Assembly (NCBI GenBank): GCA_964425575.1
Contig: CAYRMN010000002.1
Span: forward strand, 1-64,000
Direction: 5' to 3'
Length of the DNA stretch: 64,000 bases
Source of the DNA: CAYRMN01 sp964425575
GTDB lineage: Bacteria > Patescibacteriota > Patescibacteriia > 2-12-FULL-60-25
Part shown: one piece after another, positions 8,768 to 17,636 of the stretch
How positions within the stretch are numbered: position 1 is the first letter of the stretch
How the letters are laid out: each line of letters starts with the position of its first letter
Translations under genes and position numbers: made by a program
Notes under the pieces: generated by a model
Told to the model about the DNA's origin: nothing
Database searches by the model: none
Seen by the model: the letters and a program-made list of their open reading frames with translations, nothing else

Positions 8768-9691
8768 ATGACAAACAAGAAATACCCAAATGATTCCTGG
8801 ATGGATGCTCGTTTGACGACCAGAACGTCCGATGTCGCTGGTCACGGTGTTTTTGCGACCGCGCCGATAAGGAAAGGTGAGGTCATTGTCCGATGGGGAG
8901 GGATTGTATATACAACGCAACAAGTTCTTGATGGAAAAACCAATGATCAAACAGCCTGTCAGATAGACGAAGATTCGTATATCGCGAGTCCTCCGGAAAC
9001 CGTACTAGCCGATTCCGATCTGATGAATCATTCCTGCGATCCAAATACCTGGATGGATGATGAGGTGACCATTTCCGCACAACGAGATATTGAACCTGGT
9101 GAAGAAGTTACTGCCGACTACGCGCTCTGGGTTGCCGATCCAGGATATGTGACGATTACAAACTGTCATTGCGGATCGTCGCTCTGTCGAAAGATCATTA
9201 CAGGAGACGATTGGAAGCTACAAGAAGTTCAAGAAAGATACGCGGGTCATTTTCCTCCCTATTTAGAAAAACGGATCAAGAAGATGGTGGAGGGTGAGCA
9301 TCCGCAACCCCCTCGAATACTCACCGACGCCGGATTAAGCATGTTCGTGAATACAGCAAAGCTCAGAGAGCTCCCGCTCCCTACTGTTGAAATTCCAATT
9401 GAGCGGCTAATCTGGCATTTTGACATGCCTGTTTGGGACAAGGACGGAACAGACGACTGGAACCTGACGCCATGGGAAGTTATCAGAAAACAAGAAGGCT
9501 CAGTCACCCATCAAAAAAGAGTTGAAGAGGCGGACGCGATCTATCCAATCATTGTCACAGAATACAAATCCCGTCTTGTGATCCTCGATGGGGTTCATCG
9601 ACTTGTAAAAGCATATGAAAATGGTCAAAAGAACATACGAGCGAAAATCATCCCGGTGGAGTATCTTTCAATGAAAGAATTTCAAAGTTAA
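8768..9691 (+). CDS. SET-domain protein fused to a ParB-like domain
   Basis: The N-terminal ~150 residues form a SET domain, the lysine-methyltransferase fold: GHGVFATAPIRKGEVI, the NHSCDPNT pseudoknot motif, GEEVTADY, and a post-SET-like CHCGSSLCR. The C-terminal ~110 residues resemble a ParB/sulfiredoxin-type domain: PIERLIWHFDMPVW, then VTEYKSRLVILDGVHRLVKAYENG. The combination is unusual and its substrate is unknown. I use the ATG at 8768 because the frame upstream (from 8687) runs through boundary site A. It is the only gene of its module, followed 11 bases later by site B. Confidence 0.75.
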   Translation: MTNKKYPNDSWMDARLTTRTSDVAGHGVFATAPIRKGEVIVRWGGIVYTTQQVLDGKTNDQTACQIDEDSYIASPPETVLADSDLMNHSCDPNTWMDDEVTISAQRDIEPGEEVTADYALWVADPGYVTITNCHCGSSLCRKIITGDDWKLQEVQERYAGHFPPYLEKRIKKMVEGEHPQPPRILTDAGLSMFVNTAKLRELPLPTVEIPIERLIWHFDMPVWDKDGTDDWNLTPWEVIRKQEGSVTHQKRVEEADAIYPIIVTEYKSRLVILDGVHRLVKAYENGQKNIRAKIIPVEYLSMKEFQS

Positions 9692-9701
9692 GCTCCGTGG
9701 C

Positions 9702-9839
9702 TAGTTTTCAAACCATTTTCACCCTGCATCTCTTCCCCAGCTTCAAACAGAATTCTAACATCCAATACTAGCTCATTCTAACACTTTAACCGCGATAATT
9801 CGCGGTTATGTTGTTTTATAGGAAGAAGGAATCGAGACC
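9702..9839 (+). repeat. Module-boundary site B
   Basis: Left part AGTTTTCAAACCATTTTC then ACCCTGCA (9702-9728) aligns with sites A and E. The hairpin AACCGCGA/TCGCGGTT with loop TAAT (9788-9807), and its surroundings CACTTTAACC and TATGTTGTT, are nearly identical to site C. The right flank GGAATCGAGACC (9828-9839) matches sites A and C. It carries about 50 extra bases between the left part and the hairpin. The 334-base space from 9691 to 10025 holds only this site and a short AT-rich leader. Confidence 0.55.
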
Positions 9840-10024
9840 GCATCATATTTCGCTGCCTCGGTCTTAACTCACGAAGATAATTTTCAAAGCGAATCCTTTT
9901 TGTATGACAAGGTGTGATAATAGTGCTACTTTAGAATCAATAAACTCTATGTTTCCTTTGCAGAATTCCAGCGATTACCATGCGTTCGTGAAGATATTTT
10001 AGGCACTTATTGTAGAAATTGCTT

Positions 10025-12118
10025 ATGGATACGCAGATTGAAAATGAGCTCGCAACTTCTAAGAATGCTCAAGAAAAACTCCGAACAGAGCGCGAAGATC
10101 GAGGAGCCGAACAGATCACGCCAACATCGCGTGAAGAGCTCCTTCAACAGACTGAAAGTGTTAGGAGACTGATAGCTGACACTGAATTACGCCAACAGCG
10201 AGAGAAGGACGCACGAGCTGAATCACAGGCGAAAGATGAGGAGGCCGTAGCACGATCATCACTCACCTTTGGAGAACTTCCATCCGTTGTAGCTAAAATG
10301 CACCAAGAAGGAGCAACTCTCGAGCATTTGATGGAACTTCGTGATGAGCGAGACGGTGGTGGGTTGCGTAAGCTGCTCAAAGCCATAGAAACCGATCTTG
10401 GATCAGGTATTTCCCATGAAGCGGCAGCTCCACATTCCCCCGAAGAGGAAGTGCTCAAAACCTCCAAAGGGTTCATGCCTGATCTGAAACAGGAAACAGC
10501 AGCAAAGCAAGAGAGACGAAGTGTAGATGGCCCCACGGAGTCAGTGGTTGATCCTACTTTTTCCAAGCATCGAACCGCTCTTAAACAGATTTTTACAAAA
10601 CACGAAGCAAAGGCCATCGACGCCCTAACTCCAGAAGAAATGGGCATGGTCGCACCAAATATCGATCGGATTAAAGACGCTCATGCGCTTGGTCTGATTC
10701 CATGCTTTTTATCAATACGTTATCTTGAACCGATCCTCAAGCTCTCCCCGGAAGAATTTTCTACTCTTCAAGAGAACAGCGGTACATTTTCTCAGCAAAC
10801 ATTACGCGAGCTAGCGAGGAATCCTGGCACGCTTGCGGCACTCCACCCTGACGATCCCCGTTTTCCAATCGCCGAGACTCTCTTAAACATCGATGGCATC
10901 GGAGCAGTTGAAATCCTTAGAACGAAAAGCTGCTACAAGACCATACTTGATCAGCAAGATCCGCAAGCCTATATTACACAACGGTTGGATCTTCTTGAGA
11001 GATACAAGAAACTACTTCCACGCAAGCCCGGCAGCCTTTTTGCCGAATTCAAAAGATTAGATGAAGATAAAGTAGTTCAGGTCGAAAAACTGCAAGATCC
11101 GGAGATTGCCTCTGTTTTCGCAGAGACAATGATGGAATGGGGCGAATCGTCTCAGGAATTTGCCAAGAGAATTGATCTTTGGCAAAGAATACTTACACCG
11201 GAAATTCTTGACCAAATTAAGCAGCAACAAAAAAGCTCAGAAAGCTTTGGTCTTCATAAGCTAGTTGCACTGCGTGGATCATGGACGAGTGCTCTTTCAG
11301 AAATGGTATCGGTCGAAGAATTTCGTGAATATCTTTCAAATCCAGACACAGTCCGTTCATTCATTGAAGCTGGCAGAAAGGCGAAGATACTCCATACATT
11401 AGACCCGAATCGGGTACAAGAATGGGATGCACGCATTGAAGTACCTATTATTGAGGCAACTCCCGATCCAACTGGGCAACAGGTAAAAGATATTTTGGAA
11501 ATGACGGGTCTGACTCGGATTCTCAAAAAGTGCGTCGAAGAGATTGAGGTTGTTGCACCGAGCGATATGGGCAATGCCGCCGGCGATTATAGCGGATTGG
11601 AGGAAAAAATTCGGTTTACAGGTCAAATAGATCCAGAAAGAAAGAAACTCTTACCGGGTACGGTTATCCATGAGACAGGTCATGCCGTTGAGAATCTGTT
11701 GGGTTCGAAAAATAATGGTCAGGCTCAATTTGATTCTTATGCAGCAGGTATCGTCTATCGTGATTTGGTAGGAACGTCCTATTACCCGGAAGCAGTTGGA
11801 AAAATTGAAGGTCGAGAAGGTTACCTATTTTTACGTGAATCCTTTGCAGAAGATTTTCGCGTTCTTTTACAGAATCCAGAACTCATACCTTCTCAACGTC
11901 GCGCGAATATGGAGAAAATATTCTCTATAGCCCTCCCGGACATCGATATTGATGAACTACGAGGAAACATTCGTCGCATGTATGGAGCGCTTTATGGAGT
12001 AAGCGTGAACGATGTTCAACGGCCAGCGGAATGTGGGGCAGTAGAAAATTTTGCGAGACGTCTAGATCGCGTAAAGTCAGAAGAAGACAGAGCTAAAAAA
12101 GCCCGTTCGCAAAAATAA
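10025..12118 (+). CDS. Large cytoplasmic protein with HExxH metalloprotease motif
   Basis: A 697-residue protein without signal peptide or membrane segment. The N-terminal ~150 residues are charged, Gln/Glu/Arg-rich and probably coiled or disordered. The middle is helical with no recognised family. Near residue 550 is HETGHAVENLL, a zinc metalloprotease HExxH motif, and about 60 residues later FLRESFAEDFRVLL could supply a Glu third ligand as in gluzincins. Target and role are unknown; a toxin or effector is one possibility given its place in an accessory module. ATG 10025 is preferred over TTG 10019; no clear ribosome site is seen. Confidence 0.7.
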   Translation: MDTQIENELATSKNAQEKLRTEREDRGAEQITPTSREELLQQTESVRRLIADTELRQQREKDARAESQAKDEEAVARSSLTFGELPSVVAKMHQEGATLEHLMELRDERDGGGLRKLLKAIETDLGSGISHEAAAPHSPEEEVLKTSKGFMPDLKQETAAKQERRSVDGPTESVVDPTFSKHRTALKQIFTKHEAKAIDALTPEEMGMVAPNIDRIKDAHALGLIPCFLSIRYLEPILKLSPEEFSTLQENSGTFSQQTLRELARNPGTLAALHPDDPRFPIAETLLNIDGIGAVEILRTKSCYKTILDQQDPQAYITQRLDLLERYKKLLPRKPGSLFAEFKRLDEDKVVQVEKLQDPEIASVFAETMMEWGESSQEFAKRIDLWQRILTPEILDQIKQQQKSSESFGLHKLVALRGSWTSALSEMVSVEEFREYLSNPDTVRSFIEAGRKAKILHTLDPNRVQEWDARIEVPIIEATPDPTGQQVKDILEMTGLTRILKKCVEEIEVVAPSDMGNAAGDYSGLEEKIRFTGQIDPERKKLLPGTVIHETGHAVENLLGSKNNGQAQFDSYAAGIVYRDLVGTSYYPEAVGKIEGREGYLFLRESFAEDFRVLLQNPELIPSQRRANMEKIFSIALPDIDIDELRGNIRRMYGALYGVSVNDVQRPAECGAVENFARRLDRVKSEEDRAKKARSQK

Positions 12119-12131
12119 CCACGAAACAGAA

Positions 12132-12157
12132 TGTAGGTTGTTTAAATTAAAAACCTA
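12132..12157 (+). other. Small hairpin after the metalloprotease gene
   Basis: GTAGGTT and AACCTAC pair around an AT-rich loop 14 bases after the stop codon, without a clear T run. The rest of the 330-base space up to the next gene holds boundary site C and no other feature that I can see. Confidence 0.4.
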
Positions 12158-12298
12158 CGATTTGGTTCAATGTAGCGACGCCAAATTGAATTCAAAAAAA
12201 TCAAAGGCCAGCAATCAATTCACCAAATCTAACCCCATACGCAAAGGGAATTTTCTAACCAATTCTGACAATGTGCATCTGTAGTTCCGCCATGACTA

Positions 12299-12389
12299 AC
12301 GCCCGAACGTCTTCCACAGGCCCCTACCAACACTTTAACCGCGATAATTCGCGGTTATGTTGTTATAAGAGCTGAAAGGATTGAACCGG
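12299..12389 (+). repeat. Module-boundary site C
   Basis: Left part CCGAACGTCTTCCAC then CCCCTACCAACA (12303-12332) is nearly the same as in site D and ends like a tRNA CCA end. The hairpin AACCGCGA/TCGCGGTT (12337-12356) is shared with site B, and the right flank GGATTGAACCGG (12378-12389) with A and B. So C is a mosaic of D-like left and B-like right parts. Confidence 0.6.
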
Positions 12390-12447
12390 AAAAGAAATAT
12401 GCTTTTGAGAGTGACAATTTCTTTTGAGTAAGATAAACTTTTTAACT

Positions 12448-12891
12448 ATGAAGCCTGGTTTTGACTACACTGGATTGTTCTCGACATTCGTATGCCATGA
12501 TGGGAATGGCAAATTTTTAATGGCGCGACGCGGACCGAAGGCGCGTGATGAATATGGCAAGTGGGAATTCGGAGGAGGTGGTATTGATTTTGGAGAGTCA
12601 CCTGAAGACACCGCGCGTCGCGAATTAGCAGAAGAATATGGCTGTACAAAAATATATGCGATACGACCGCTCGACCCTTTTAGCCTTGTACGTGAACAAG
12701 AAAGTCTCAAAACGCACTGGATCGGTTTCCCATTTTTAATTCAGGTTGATCCGGCCGACATACGGATTAATGAGGTTGGTTGTATTGATAAAATCGGATG
12801 GTTTGAAATTGACCATCTTCCTGAGCCATGTCTCAGTGGCGTAAAATTTATTGTAGAGAGTTATCGAAGATATCAACAGCAGTCTATATAA
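12448..12891 (+). CDS. NUDIX hydrolase
   Basis: A 147-residue NUDIX-fold protein. The Nudix box GGIDFGESPEDTARRELAEEYG (about residues 48-69) fits GX5EX7REUXEEXGU with all metal-binding Glu residues. Such enzymes cleave nucleoside diphosphates linked to another group; the substrate cannot be told from sequence. ATG 12448 is preferred over TTG 12424. It is the sole gene between boundary sites C and D. Confidence 0.88.
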   Translation: MKPGFDYTGLFSTFVCHDGNGKFLMARRGPKARDEYGKWEFGGGGIDFGESPEDTARRELAEEYGCTKIYAIRPLDPFSLVREQESLKTHWIGFPFLIQVDPADIRINEVGCIDKIGWFEIDHLPEPCLSGVKFIVESYRRYQQQSI

Positions 12892-12896
12892 AGAAG

Positions 12897-12982
12897 AGCG
12901 TCCGAACGTCTTCCACGAGCCCTGCCAACAAAAATCCAGCGTGTTTGCTGGATTTTTGTTATGAGAACAAGTGAAAATAGAA
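12897..12982 (+). repeat. Module-boundary site D
   Basis: Begins six bases after the NUDIX stop. Left part CCGAACGTCTTCCAC then CCCTGCCAAC is shared with site C. A perfect 14-base stem AACAAAAATCCAGC/GCTGGATTTTTGTT (12927-12960) with loop GTGTTT follows. The right flank is less like A-C. CCCTGCCA is identical to the end of tRNA-Trp in this window. Confidence 0.6.
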
Positions 12983-13064
12983 ACTTTGGCAACGAAGTAA
13001 CTAAGGTAACCGAAATGGAGATATATTTTGTTAATCTAAGAAGCCCTCAACGCAACTAGGTGAG

Positions 13065-13445
13065 GTGGAGGTACTTTTCCATTACATGAGGATGATGCTA
13101 GACAATCTTGCTTATTTAGAGACATTTGCTATTGTATTTTATATGCTTCCCATCTTTTTACTTCTATTGGCTAGCTTGATTGCTGCTCTATGGGCAATAA
13201 ATAAACAGCATGGAAGCAAAAAACCCTATTTCATTCTGGCTTTTTTGTACGTTTTAATGATACTCAATATTTATGAAAATACCCGAGCTGGCATCGCTGC
13301 AGATCAACAAGGATTGAGCGGTTGCAGTGTAAATCTATTAGGATGTTGGGGAGTGCCCATAATGTTTGTCTTATTCGGTCTCACGCTTGCTTATCAAATA
13401 GGGCTTATTATCATTTATTTTCAAAAAACAAGAAATCCGGCCTAA
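13065..13445 (+). CDS. Small membrane protein with three predicted helices
   Basis: A 126-residue hydrophobic protein with membrane segments around residues 20-43, 54-70 and 96-118; a short loop holds GCSVNLLGCWG. I do not recognise a family. The start is uncertain: GTG 13065 has AGG four bases before it, while ATG 13086 lies 14 bases after a GGAGG. It is the last module of the array and is followed by boundary site E. Confidence 0.6.
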   Translation: MEVLFHYMRMMLDNLAYLETFAIVFYMLPIFLLLLASLIAALWAINKQHGSKKPYFILAFLYVLMILNIYENTRAGIAADQQGLSGCSVNLLGCWGVPIMFVLFGLTLAYQIGLIIIYFQKTRNPA

Positions 13446-13469
13446 GTTATCTGGCTTCAAGCTACTCTA

Positions 13470-13540
13470 AAGTTTCGAACCAATTCCGTTGTACCCTAAC
13501 AACAAAAATATCCGCTAAAATAGCGGGGATTTTTATATAT
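13470..13540 (+). repeat. Module-boundary site E (last copy)
   Basis: AGTTTCGAACCAATTCCG then ACCCTAACAACAAAAAT aligns with site A nearly base for base. An ATCCGCTA/TAGCGGGGAT hairpin and a T run follow (13510-13535). The right flank seen in A-C is absent, and the next gene is on the opposite strand, so this is the outer edge of the array. Confidence 0.6.
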
Positions 13541-13553
13541 ATACGTATATTTT

Positions 13554-14126
13554 CTAAAAAAATCTTTTTAGAGCAAAGAAAACGATCAGCCCGTAAAAGA
13601 AAAAGCGAGCGATTGGGTAAAGCCTTTCTTTCATCGACCAGTTTTTTCCCGCAAGAACACCAAAGAAGCTCGAAATACAGAATATTGACCACGCTTCTAT
13701 TGAGATTTTAGCTGGTTCGTTCCATGCCAGAAACAATTGTGGGATTCCTCCGATTGTTATAGCGATTGTTGATACAATGATGGTTGTGTATAGCGTACTA
13801 GCACGCCACGCAAAGAGACACGCAACGAGAAGTATGGCCGCGAACCATTCTAAATTTCCCCATGAAACATTTCCCTTCATCAGCAGTACGAGAGCAGTCA
13901 GAAAATTGCCAAATGCCAATGTCAGAGACAGAATGAAGTTGCCATGTTCCTTGAACGTCGCATAGGCGTTTATCCCAGCGATGAGAGTCCAGAAAATGAA
14001 CGTTGCAAAACTGACGCCAGAATTCCCCTGCAACAGAGAAAAAATCAGAAAGACGAAGCCGAGTAGACCAACGATTCCAGATAAAATTTTATATGTATTA
14101 TTTGTCGTGTCTTGCATATTTTGCAC
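13554..14126 (-). CDS. Multi-spanning membrane protein
   Basis: About 190 residues with roughly six hydrophobic segments: 13-30, 37-55, 62-83, 90-108, 112-130 and 150-187. No conserved motif is recognised. It faces the module array tail to tail. The start at 14126 gives MQNMQDTTNN; a second Met three codons later is possible. Function is unknown. Confidence 0.65.
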   Translation of the reverse strand: MQNMQDTTNNTYKILSGIVGLLGFVFLIFSLLQGNSGVSFATFIFWTLIAGINAYATFKEHGNFILSLTLAFGNFLTALVLLMKGNVSWGNLEWFAAILLVACLFAWRASTLYTTIIVSTIAITIGGIPQLFLAWNEPAKISIEAWSIFCISSFFGVLAGKNWSMKERLYPIARFFFYGLIVFFALKRFF

Positions 14127-14285
14127 GGCCTAAGCATAACATGTTCGTTATAATGTAGACGCTGTCTAACGATTATGCGCGATAAATCAAACAAACTAGC
14201 TAATTACATCAGCTATCAAATTCTTAAAAGCCTATCATTAAGTACTAAGATAACCGACGTAGACGAGAATTGGTATACTGAACAC

Positions 14286-15029
14286 ATGAGACTCTTTTTT
14301 GCATTCCTTGTGGTACTGCTGCTGAGCGGTTTTTTCCTCAATCGCTCGTATGCGAAAATCTATCAGAAACTCGACGAAGCACATCTTACCAGTCCCAGTT
14401 CTGTTGAGCAGTATCTGATTGGGGAATCCACGAGCACGCTCTCACGAATAACGTATGTCGCCATTGGTGATAGTCTCACCGCAGGAGTTGGGGTGACCAG
14501 TAGTACAGATACATTCCCCTATCTGTTATCTAAAAAATGGGCGACGTCTGGAAAAAATATTGAACTACTCAACCTTGCCGTCCCAGGCGCCAGATCCCAA
14601 GATGTGATTGACTCACAGCTCCAAAAAACAATAGACACTGATCCTGATATCGTGACGGTACTCATTGGGATCAACGATATTCAAGGTTTTGTTTCGGCAG
14701 ACACATTCAAACAAAATGAGGAAAAAATCATCAATGAGCTAACGAGTAGAACAGACGCGAAAATTATCCTCGTGAATATTCCGTATTTAGGGACAGATGA
14801 TCTCATACCCTGGCCATATAATTGGATCTATCACATCAGAACAAGAGAATTCAACGATATCATAAAGAATATTGCTCAAAAAAAGAATCTGATTCTGGTC
14901 GATCTGTATACCGCAACCAAAGAACAATCAACCCGCCATTCAGAGTATTACTCCGTTGATCAGCTTCATCCATCTGCAAAAGGGTACAAACAGTGGAGCG
15001 ACATTATATATGCCAATACCAATTTCTAA
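14286..15029 (+). CDS. Membrane-anchored SGNH/GDSL hydrolase
   Basis: An esterase/lipase-type SGNH hydrolase. The N-terminal helix MRLFFAFLVVLLLSGFF anchors or exports it. Block I is AIGDSLTAGVG, block III has GIND, and block V DQLHPS carries the catalytic Asp and His. The extended -10 TGGTATACT (14271-14279) ends six bases before ATG 14286, so the message is probably leaderless and the longer frame from 14175 is not used. It overlaps the acyltransferase gene by 20 bases; the pair recalls O-acetylation systems in which an SGNH domain works with an acyltransferase-3 membrane protein. Confidence 0.88.
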   Translation: MRLFFAFLVVLLLSGFFLNRSYAKIYQKLDEAHLTSPSSVEQYLIGESTSTLSRITYVAIGDSLTAGVGVTSSTDTFPYLLSKKWATSGKNIELLNLAVPGARSQDVIDSQLQKTIDTDPDIVTVLIGINDIQGFVSADTFKQNEEKIINELTSRTDAKIILVNIPYLGTDDLIPWPYNWIYHIRTREFNDIIKNIAQKKNLILVDLYTATKEQSTRHSEYYSVDQLHPSAKGYKQWSDIIYANTNF

Positions 15030-16168
15030 CCCACTTTTTCAAACACTGTCATTCAGTGTCATTTTGGTACTCGCTCTTATCGCATCCCTTCGTACGAATA
15101 AATCCGTGGCGTTTTTCCCACCGCGCCTCACCCAAGAAATAAAAGGCCTAGCGATCCTCATGGTGATATGTGCNNNNNNNNNNTGCCCAGATCGGTGACG
15201 GACTGTTTAACGGTAGTCATTTTCTATTTCCGCTATCTACGCTTGGCGGAGTAGGCGTCAACCTGTTTCTTCTGCTCTCTGGCTACGGCTTAACGATGTC
15301 CGCAATGAAGCAGAGCGACTCCATAAAGAATTTTTATAAAAAACGACTGATAAAACTGTATCTTCCGTTGTGGATTACTCTCATCCTGTTGATCGTTATA
15401 GATTTTCTCCTGTTAAAAACGACGCATCCATTCCCAGAAATAATCAATGGGTTCTTCGGATTGTTTCCCAAAGCAGACATCTCCACAAGCATAAACTCTC
15501 CCCTTTGGTATTTTACAGCTATCGTCTTTTATTATCTCCTTTTTCCAGTTTTTTTCTTCAAAAAGTATCCCGTTCTGTCATCAATCGGAATCTACCTCGC
15601 TACGAGGTTCGTTTTAAAATTACCACTGCCAATAGATCACGATGTTCTTACATTATATCGTGTTCATGATACTGCCTTCCCCATCGGCATGCTGCTCGCG
15701 GCTTTTGTTTCTAGCAAGAATAGCGCGTTCTACTCTACACTAGAAAACATAAAAAAAAACCGCTTCATCAATCCACTGTTGTTAACTGTATTACTGTACG
15801 GAATCTGGTACACAGCTATTTTCTCTGGCGTAGGCAAAGGGATTATCCAAGAGCAACTCATCGCCATGGTCACAACACTGATGATTATCTTTCTTTTTTA
15901 TCTAAAAAAATTTGAGATATCATTTTTATACGTCTTCGGAATTTTTTCTTACGAAATCTATCTCATTCATTGGCCAATCATCTACCGGTACGATCTTTTG
16001 TACCCTCAATTCCCAACCGGAATAGCAACGGCCATGTATCTAGGAATACTGCTCGTCATAGCTTTCCTTTTGCAAAAAATAACGACTGCATTATTGAAAA
16101 AGCGAGAGCCTACGACTGAAGAAAAACTTGGAAATCCAGAAGCGAGTCTATTCAAAAGAAATTCCTGA
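15010..16168 (+). CDS. Acyltransferase-3 family membrane protein (gap inside)
   Basis: An integral membrane O-acyltransferase with about ten helices. Before the gap, LTQEIKGLAILMVIC matches the first conserved block. After it, GVNLFLLLSGYGL, FYKKRLIKLYLP and SYEIYLIHWPI match later blocks. Ten N at 15174-15183 remove the expected active-site His region, and the frame changes across it (15010 frame to the frame of 15170), so the gap size is not real. It is probably an intact gene of about 385 residues that transfers acetyl groups to a cell-surface polymer, working with the overlapping SGNH hydrolase. Confidence 0.85.
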
Positions 16169-16579
16169 AACCTCAATGGCTGAATATGATTCCTGATATA
16201 CCTCAAAACGAGCGCCGTAATATGTAACCGTTCGCGCCAAAAAATCAACATCATAGTGAACAACCCCGGCGCTCCATGCGGCCATAAGAAATTCAGGGAA
16301 CGTGCTTTTTCCAGATTGATCGATACGAAGTGCACCGATGAGCGCATCTTTATCGAATAGAGCGACGTCTGCTGTACCGGTGATAAGTGGCGTTCCCTGA
16401 AAAACGACCGTGCCCTCCTCCATCACATAGATACTTTGTACCGATGGCAGCGACCATGTATTCCTTTGCACTCCCGCCTGCCGAAGGCATTCCGCAAAAA
16501 ACGGAAAACCCCCGACACTTGGTCGGTTTGACATGGCGTACTCCTGAGCGATGCGAAGCCTCTCTTGTGCAGTTTTCAT
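16148..16579 (-). CDS. DUF1398 family protein
   Basis: A 143-residue protein with the family's long conserved core: RPSVGGFPFFAECLRQAGV, LPSVQSIYVMEEGTVVFQGTPL, DKDALIGALRIDQSGKSTF and PEFLMAAWSAGVVHYDVDF. It is full length. Members were once annotated as phage envelope proteins, but the role is not established. The last codons overlap the acyltransferase gene end on the other strand by 21 bases. Confidence 0.85.
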   Translation of the reverse strand: MKTAQERLRIAQEYAMSNRPSVGGFPFFAECLRQAGVQRNTWSLPSVQSIYVMEEGTVVFQGTPLITGTADVALFDKDALIGALRIDQSGKSTFPEFLMAAWSAGVVHYDVDFLARTVTYYGARFEVYQESYSAIEVSGISFE

Positions 16580-16704
16580 TCATGGAATGTACCACACCGC
16601 CGTATAGCAAACCAGACAGTTTTTTACTTGCAGGTTGCTCTTACAAGGGGCTTCCTGCCAGAATAGCAATCGTCATACGGCGATTTTTGTGTTAAATTTT
16701 ATGC

Positions 16705-17169
16705 ATGATTTTTCTCCTTCTTTCGATATTCGTTCCAATCGGCATCTGGACGCTAGGACCGTGGATGATGCATCGCATCACAGGAATACGCGTTGAACGT
16801 AACGCCTTACTTTTTGTTGCATGTCTTTGCTTTTTTATTTCTTGGTATCTCCCCTCGCCGCTCATCCATGGAGTCGATACCCAATTCACGACGCATTTCG
16901 TTGGCGGAGGCGTTTTTAGCGGACTACTATGGCTATATGCGAAAAAGCAGCTGCGCTGGAATTCCTATTTGCTCCTTGAGTTCATAACTGTCTTCGCGCT
17001 TGCAAGCATGCTCGGTGTGATGAACGAGTTATTCGAATTAGCTACTGTTGAGTTGCATCTTACGCATTTAAACGGTGCTGACACCTGGTGGGACTTGCTG
17101 GCGAATACACTTGGTGCACTTCTTGTTTGGGCTGTGTATCGAATAGTTGTACGCTGTAAAAAGAAATAA
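16705..17169 (+). CDS. VanZ-like small membrane protein
   Basis: A 154-residue protein with about four membrane helices (residues 1-17, 33-50, 64-81 and 92-109, with a last helix near 130-147). The acidic NELFELATVE and the DTWWDLLANTLGALLVW segment resemble the E...D..AN..GA pattern of VanZ-like and DUF2238-like proteins. Role unknown. Nearest neighbours are single unrelated genes. Confidence 0.6.
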   Translation: MIFLLLSIFVPIGIWTLGPWMMHRITGIRVERNALLFVACLCFFISWYLPSPLIHGVDTQFTTHFVGGGVFSGLLWLYAKKQLRWNSYLLLEFITVFALASMLGVMNELFELATVELHLTHLNGADTWWDLLANTLGALLVWAVYRIVVRCKKK

Positions 17170-17197
17170 AAATCCCTCGTCTCCCGTATCATTTCTT

Positions 17198-17629
17198 ATG
17201 ATTGAAAAGCCCTCTCAACGAACAAAGCAGACATCCGAACTTAAAATAGCGACAGATCTTCGCAAGACTCTCATCGCCTCCCCCTCAATAGCAGCTCTGT
17301 GGAAGAATCTCACACCAATTGCGCAAAGAGACTTTATTCGTTGGATAGATTCTGCCAAACAACCAAAAACACGGAAGCATCGGATCGAGACGCTCGGCTC
17401 AAGGCTGGCATCTGGCAAGCGACGCCCCTGTTGTTACGCCGTCGTACCACTCAAACTCTATACTGCTCTCAACGCTACTCCAAAGGCAAAAGCTCAATGG
17501 AAAAGCCTTACACCATCTGCGCGTCGGGATTTTATTGATTGGATAGACTCAATCAAAGAACCACAAACACGCGAACTGCGGATTGAAAAAACATGTATAC
17601 TGCTTGCGGCTGGAAGGCAGCACCTCTAA
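17198..17629 (+). CDS. Tandem YdeI/OmpD-associated repeat protein
   Basis: Two copies of the YdeI/OmpD-associated motif: WKNLTPIAQRDFIRWIDSAKQPKTR (about 33-57) and WKSLTPSARRDFIDWIDSIKEPQTR (about 104-128). Each is followed by RI...L..G. Single-copy homologues are linked to bacteriocin or peptide resistance, but the mechanism is unclear. ATG 17198 is chosen because the first repeat starts soon after it. Duplication of this short domain in one chain is notable. Confidence 0.75.
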   Translation: MIEKPSQRTKQTSELKIATDLRKTLIASPSIAALWKNLTPIAQRDFIRWIDSAKQPKTRKHRIETLGSRLASGKRRPCCYAVVPLKLYTALNATPKAKAQWKSLTPSARRDFIDWIDSIKEPQTRELRIEKTCILLAAGRQHL

Positions 17630-17636
17630 GCTATCC

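Noticed and set aside
10144..10647. Minus-strand frame of 167 codons inside the metalloprotease gene
   Set aside because: Ser/Arg-rich shadow of the plus-strand gene with no start signal or family.
8650..13540. Integron attC sites
   Set aside because: The hairpin sites start with AAC and end with GTT in some copies, but the RYYYAAC and GTTRRRY boxes do not fit, and no IntI-like integrase gene is present in the window.
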